A DNA stretch of 17,936 bases from Candidatus Bathyarchaeota archaeon (GTDB lineage Archaea > Thermoproteota > Bathyarchaeia > 40CM-2-53-6): positions 4,923-22,858 of the forward strand of contig VBBG01000037.1 of NCBI GenBank assembly GCA_005882905.1, read 5' to 3'. Below are positions 15,501 through 17,936 of the stretch, one piece after another (positions within the stretch are counted from its first letter, which is position 1; the number at the start of each line of letters is the position of its first letter). Under the pieces are notes generated by a model that saw only the letters and a program-made list of their open reading frames with translations, had not been told where the DNA came from and ran no database searches. Made by a program: the position numbers and the translations under genes.

Positions 15501-16360
15501 TCGAGATAGTTGACGCTAGGAAGATTCCGTCAACACCGAACATGACAGTGTACCTGGACCCCAAGCACCGGACGAGTAGAGAGAAAGCTCAGGAGGTTGC
15601 GACTCTCCTTACGCATACGACCCTGGGGGATATTGCCAGTAGTTTCGAGACGGACGTGACGCATATGCGTGTCGAGGTGAAGCTGAATCCTCAGGTGATG
15701 AGGGAGAGGGAGGTGACTGTCGCCGAGGTCCGGGAGGCGTTGACGCTGTCGAGCGCGGATGTGAAGGTCGAGTCTTACAATGTCGAGATAAAGGCGAAGG
15801 ACCTGGAGATTCCCCAGTTCCGGAGACTTGTCACAAAGCTGAACGTTGCTCATATCAAGGGTATACCGGCGGTGAAGAGGGCACTGGTGGTGGAGGAGAA
15901 GGGCGAGTGGATCGTCCGGACGGAGGGATCGAGTCTCGCATTGGCGCTTGAGGTGCCGGGGGTGGACACGTCGCGGACGGTCAGCAACAGCATCAACGAG
16001 ACGGCTGTGGTGCTCGGGATAGAAGCGGCCCGGAACGTTATCGTCAAAGAGGCGCTCGGGGTGCTCGAGGAGCAAGGGCTCGACGTTGACGTGCGGCATG
16101 TGATGCTCGTGGCGGACATGATGACCTCGTCTGGGGATGTTCTCCAGGTCGGACGACACGGAGTGAGCGGTGAGAAGGCGAGCACTCTGGCCAAGGCGGC
16201 GTTTGAGATTACTATCCCGACCATAGTGGATGCGGCGGTGAAGGGGATCACGGACACGCTGCGCGGCGTGGCCGAGAACGTGATAGTCGGACAGCAGATC
16301 CCCATGGGAACGGGACTGATCGAGGTCTCCATGTCGATGCCTCGCAGGACAGCGAAATAG
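12515..16360 (+). CDS. rpoA: DNA-directed RNA polymerase subunit A, fused A'/A''
   Basis: A 1281-residue largest polymerase subunit with A' and A'' parts in one continuous frame. N-terminal clamp zinc sites: CKTC...CPGHFGH (Cys65, 68, 75, His78) and CRNC...CPHC (Cys105, 108, 153, 156). The catalytic NADFDGDEMN places the metal-binding aspartates at 464, 466 and 468. A region rich in Cys/His occurs at 582-593 (CEDC...HDC) before the conserved GVIDKASIGA. The usual split between A' and A'' would fall shortly before GEAAGIVSAQSIGEPGTQMT (GEPGTQMT at 967-974, trigger-loop region), and here there is no stop or restart. The C-terminus (ARNVIVKEALGVLEEQGL, then DVRHVMLVADMMT) is typical A''. The start is the ATG at 12515, 2 bases after rpoB; rpl30e follows after 3 bases. 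Confidence 0.97.
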   Translation: MALAMVDEAAKIIQSIRFSLLSPGELRKLSAVEIQAADTYDEDGVPIVSGLMDGRLGTLEPRQKCKTCGNTASACPGHFGHIELAEPVIHVSFAKLIHRLLSITCRNCGRILLTEEKIEKYRARHAELKQRLNTVPDAFLDEIIRDAKKAQQCPHCSQKQYPIEHGKPTTFHEIVAEGGAVRLTPSTVRERLERITDDDLILLGLDPKAARPEWAVLQVMPVPPVSVRPSITLESGIRSEDDLTHKLVDIIRINQKLREALESGVPINIIQELHELLQYHVTTYFDNEVSGLPPARHRSGRALKTLVQRLKGKEGRFRGNLSGKRVDFSARTVVSPDPNLDINEVGVPLDVASRLTIPEKVTAHNMDEMKRLIDNGPDNYPGALYIVRPDGRRVRLEFVTDRKVVAEAMQPGFVVERHLRDGDIVLFNRQPSLHRMSIMAHRVRVLPYKTFRLNPTVCPPYNADFDGDEMNLHVPQGEEARTEARLLMQVQDQILSPRYGGPIIGAIRDSLTAGFLLTQKSTSLDRHDVSKLLAAAGYEGPIPEPASVRPEERWTGKQIFSIVIPKGFNFVSKSNLSSYYKCEDCNRGVLHDCPFDAFIVIKDGVLEQGVIDKASIGAEKSESLFHRIVKDYGAEEARRFLNAVTRLLDRFMLLRGFTYAMDELQTPAAVKEKISRAIAKAEEKVDEYIDNYRKGSLERLPGQSMEESLEIYIMNELSRARDVAGEIADQYFQMDNSGVIMSRAGARGSSLNIGQMTANVGQQSIRGKRILRGYRGRALSFFKPGDVRAAPRGFVYHSYRDGLEPIEFFFHAMGGREGLVDTAVRTQQSGYMQRRLINALEHLRVEYDSTVRDSRGNIIQVRYGEDGVDTAKSDHGKAVNIDRLVERVRLTMKKGTSAGKEYVEEQAEKAREVLSPLILSRLRNTLLNAKLTKAGVDDAVEGAIENYKRALVEPGEAAGIVSAQSIGEPGTQMTLRTFHFAGVREQNVTLGLPRLIEIVDARKIPSTPNMTVYLDPKHRTSREKAQEVATLLTHTTLGDIASSFETDVTHMRVEVKLNPQVMREREVTVAEVREALTLSSADVKVESYNVEIKAKDLEIPQFRRLVTKLNVAHIKGIPAVKRALVVEEKGEWIVRTEGSSLALALEVPGVDTSRTVSNSINETAVVLGIEAARNVIVKEALGVLEEQGLDVDVRHVMLVADMMTSSGDVLQVGRHGVSGEKASTLAKAAFEITIPTIVDAAVKGITDTLRGVAENVIVGQQIPMGTGLIEVSMSMPRRTAK

Positions 16361-16363
16361 GCC

Positions 16364-16672
16364 ATGGTTGACGTGAACAAGCAGATACGGAGGGCGGTCA
16401 AATCCGGCAAGGTTGGGTTCGGCTCGAAGGACGCGCTGTCGAGCGCCGCGTCTGCCCGGGCGAAGCTGATCATACTCGCAAAGAACTGTCGGGAGTCTGA
16501 CCGGGAGGATATTCTTCACAACGCTGAACAGTCGGAGGTTCCAGTCTACATCTTCCCGGGGTCCAGTCTGGATCTCGGGGCGGTCTGCGAGAAACCCTTC
16601 CCGGTGTCCGCGCTGGTCGTCCGCGAGGCGGGCGACTCGGAGGTCTTGAAACTGGTCGCTGAGAAAAAGTGA
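16364..16672 (+). CDS. rpl30e: 50S ribosomal protein L30e (eL30)
   Basis: A 102-residue protein of the L7Ae/L30e fold. It starts VDVNKQIRRAVKSGKVGFGS, the standard archaeal L30e N-terminus. The core AKLIILAKNCRESDREDILH, then VPVYIFPGSSLDLGAVC, is the RNA-binding fold. It lies between rpoA (3-base gap) and the NusA-like gene (overlapping), the position it holds in most archaeal RNA polymerase operons. Length is normal. Confidence 0.95.
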   Translation: MVDVNKQIRRAVKSGKVGFGSKDALSSAASARAKLIILAKNCRESDREDILHNAEQSEVPVYIFPGSSLDLGAVCEKPFPVSALVVREAGDSEVLKLVAEKK

Positions 16673-17109
16673 TGCTCCAGCCCAAGATCAAGCTGACCAG
16701 CGAGGAGATGAAGTACATGGCCCTCTTCGAGAGCATTACGGGCGCGACGACCCAGGACTGTATTATTGACGAGAAGCTGGAGAGGATTATTTTCGTTGCG
16801 AAGCCGGGCGATATGGGGCTCGCCATCGGTAAGGGTGGGAAGAACATCAACATGCTCCGCCGGATGACCAGCCGGCAGATAGAAGTGGTCGAGTACGCTG
16901 AGACTCCCGAGGCTCTTATCAGGAATAGTCTGGCGCCTGCGCGGTTGAAGGAGATCCGGGTGACGGAACGGCCGGATAAGAAGATTGTCGTGGTCGAGGT
17001 CGACCCGCGCGACAAGGCGATCGCGATTGGCAAGAACGGGCGGACTATCGACAAGACGCGTCTTCTTGTGAAGCGCTACTTCGACATAGACCACGTAGTA
17101 GTCGCATAA
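16672..17109 (+). CDS. nusA: NusA-like transcription factor (two KH domains)
   Basis: A 145-residue archaeal NusA, which lacks the bacterial N-terminal and S1 domains and consists of two KH RNA-binding domains. The first KH loop is GKGG (53-56) after FVAKPGDMGLAI. The second is GKNG (120-123) after VEVDPRDKAIAI. The protein ends RYFDIDHVVVA, typical of the family. Its role in archaea is presumed to be transcription elongation or termination and rRNA antitermination. The ATG at 16672 overlaps the rpl30e stop by one base (TGATG). A GTG three bases earlier (16669) is an equally possible start and would add one residue. Confidence 0.93.
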   Translation: MLQPKIKLTSEEMKYMALFESITGATTQDCIIDEKLERIIFVAKPGDMGLAIGKGGKNINMLRRMTSRQIEVVEYAETPEALIRNSLAPARLKEIRVTERPDKKIVVVEVDPRDKAIAIGKNGRTIDKTRLLVKRYFDIDHVVVA

Positions 17110-17614
17110 TACGCCGAGACTCGCACAATCTTTTTTCGTGGAGATCCGGGGTTTCTTGAGCGATTTTCCACGAAGAACGGTTGTCCAAAGAGCGCGTTTT
17201 GTGTCGCGGGAATTTTTTTATTTCCGAATCTTGGGAGGGGTCGTCTCGCTGTCTGAACCGTTTGTGGGGCGAGATTATCGGTTTCTCGCGCAAAACGGGC
17301 TGATCAGCAGTTTTCGGTAGTTGCCGTGTAGCGGCTCTCCAAGCGTGCGAAACCAGCCGCCTGGGACCCCCCCTCCCGGATTGCTGTTCAGGGCTTATTC
17401 TGAGCGATTTCTCGACGAGGATTTGTCGCGAGGGGGACGAGTGGCCGCGCGAGATGGAGCGATCGAGTTTTTGAAAAAAAGAATTCTTAGATTTTATTTT
17501 GCGATCCTGAATTGGATGTTACGGTTTTTTGGATGGGGTCTTGTTGGGCGAGGGGGCGTTATCCTTAGAAACAAGTCCGATGCCTAGGCTCTGCACTTTC
17601 AAGGGTCGAGGATT
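17110..17614. other. 505-base intergenic region between nusA and rps12
   Basis: No gene is supported here. The stretch contains T runs (17131-17136, 17213-17219) and an AT-rich segment at about 17468-17501, with TTTTTGAAAAA and AGATTTTATTTT. That segment could provide a TATA box for rps12, with a start near 17520 and a leader of about 95 bases. Two imperfect copies of TGAGCGATTT lie at 17157 and 17401. Two frames without stops (17138-17320, 17321-17587) have no recognisable or protein-like content and no clear start signal. The region is more T-rich on the plus strand than the flanking genes. In many archaea nusA and rps12 are nearly adjacent, so the gap is unusually long. Confidence 0.6.
17131..17136 (+). 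terminator. T-tract, candidate terminator of the rpo-nusA operon
   Basis: A run of six T lies 22 bases after the nusA stop, with no strong hairpin before it. Archaeal termination often needs only a T-rich stretch on the coding strand. A second run of seven T follows at 17213-17219 and could be a back-up. Confidence 0.45.
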
Positions 17615-17936
17615 ATGGGTAAGGCTTCGAGCGGTATGTTTGCGGGGCGGAAGCTGCGGAAGCGGCGGAAGGGCTTCCGTTGGGCTTATGCGCCTTACAA
17701 GCGGCGGATGCTCGGCCTCGACTACAAGGCCGACCCGCTAGAAGGGGCGCCGCAGGGCCGGGCCATCGTGCTAGAGAAGGTGGGTGTGGAGTGCCGTCAG
17801 CCTAACAGCGCCGTCCGAAAGTGCGTCCGTGCACAGCTCATCAAGAATGGCAAGGTCGTTACTGCTTTCCTGCCGGGCGACGGGGCGCTGAACTTCATAG
17901 ATGAACACGACGAGGTGCAGATTGAGGGTATTGGCG
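17615..17936 (+). CDS. rps12: 30S ribosomal protein S12 (uS12), N-terminal part (3' end outside window)
   Basis: The first 107 residues of S12, a decoding-centre protein of the small subunit; the archaeal protein is usually about 147 residues, so about 40 are cut off by the window end. It starts MGKASSGMFAGRKLRKRRKG, typical of archaeal/eukaryotic S12 (uS12/S23). RQPNSAVRKC at 61-70 is the universal segment next to the A site, followed by VRAQLIKNGK and the FLPGDG loop (86-91). The ATG at 17615 is preceded by GGTCGAGGATT, with GAGG as a possible ribosome-binding site. In archaea it normally heads the rps12-rps7-EF-1A block. Confidence 0.96.
   Translation, partial: MGKASSGMFAGRKLRKRRKGFRWAYAPYKRRMLGLDYKADPLEGAPQGRAIVLEKVGVECRQPNSAVRKCVRAQLIKNGKVVTAFLPGDGALNFIDEHDEVQIEGIG

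Noticed and set aside
17157..17422. Imperfect direct repeat around TGAGCGATTT as part of a repeat array
   Set aside because: Only two copies, similarity fades after about ten bases and spacing is irregular; there is no CRISPR or transposon structure.
17138..17587. Two plus-strand frames (17138-17320 and 17321-17587) in the nusA-rps12 gap
   Set aside because: No recognisable domain, no convincing ribosome-binding site, biased composition; more likely chance openings in T- and G-rich sequence.

Overview
The window is archaeal. It carries an archaeal/eukaryotic-type replication and transcription set (PCNA, two-subunit primase, GINS, RNA polymerase H/B/A), archaeal ribosomal proteins (eL42, eS27, eL30, uS12), aIF2-alpha, Nop10 and an AglB/STT3 oligosaccharyltransferase. 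RNA polymerase subunit A is one unsplit polypeptide of 1281 residues. Most archaea split it into A' and A'', and an unsplit RpoA is best known from Thaumarchaeota and relatives, so a TACK-type archaeon near that lineage is my inference. G+C is moderate, and several genes start with GTG or TTG.

Layout. (1) Positions 1-4901, plus strand: a replication-translation cluster with the end of pcna, then priL, priS, a Gins51-like gene, rpl44e, rps27e, aIF2-alpha and nop10. Several junctions overlap or abut. nop10 is only 54 codons. (2) Positions 4905-8483, minus strand: an oligosaccharyltransferase gene that is frameshifted and seems to lack two conserved segments, a small zinc-ribbon reading frame with no usable start codon, a hypothetical protein, and an intron-containing tRNA-Ser(GCT). 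(3) Positions 8484-8869: intergenic, with candidate promoters for the tRNA (minus) and for rpoH (plus), and one weak minus-strand hypothetical frame. (4) Positions 8870-17109, plus strand: the conserved archaeal operon rpoH-rpoB-rpoA-rpl30e-nusA. (5) Positions 17110-17614: an unusually long, T-tract-rich gap. (6) From 17615: the start of rps12, cut by the window end.

How the genes work together. Block 1 joins the sliding clamp, primase and a CMG-helicase component to translation and rRNA-modification genes. This association is already described in archaeal comparative genomics. Block 4 encodes the RNA polymerase core plus a NusA-like factor and leads into ribosomal protein genes. The minus-strand island between them is different in kind: cell-surface glycosylation and small unknown proteins, with several apparent lesions.

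I do not see a new defence, mobile or signalling system. The observations most worth checking are the lesions in the STT3 and zinc-ribbon genes, the Ig-like tail on STT3, the extra zinc ribbon in PriS, the fused RpoA with a Cys/His cluster, and the long leader region before rps12. There is no CRISPR array, insertion sequence or rRNA gene.
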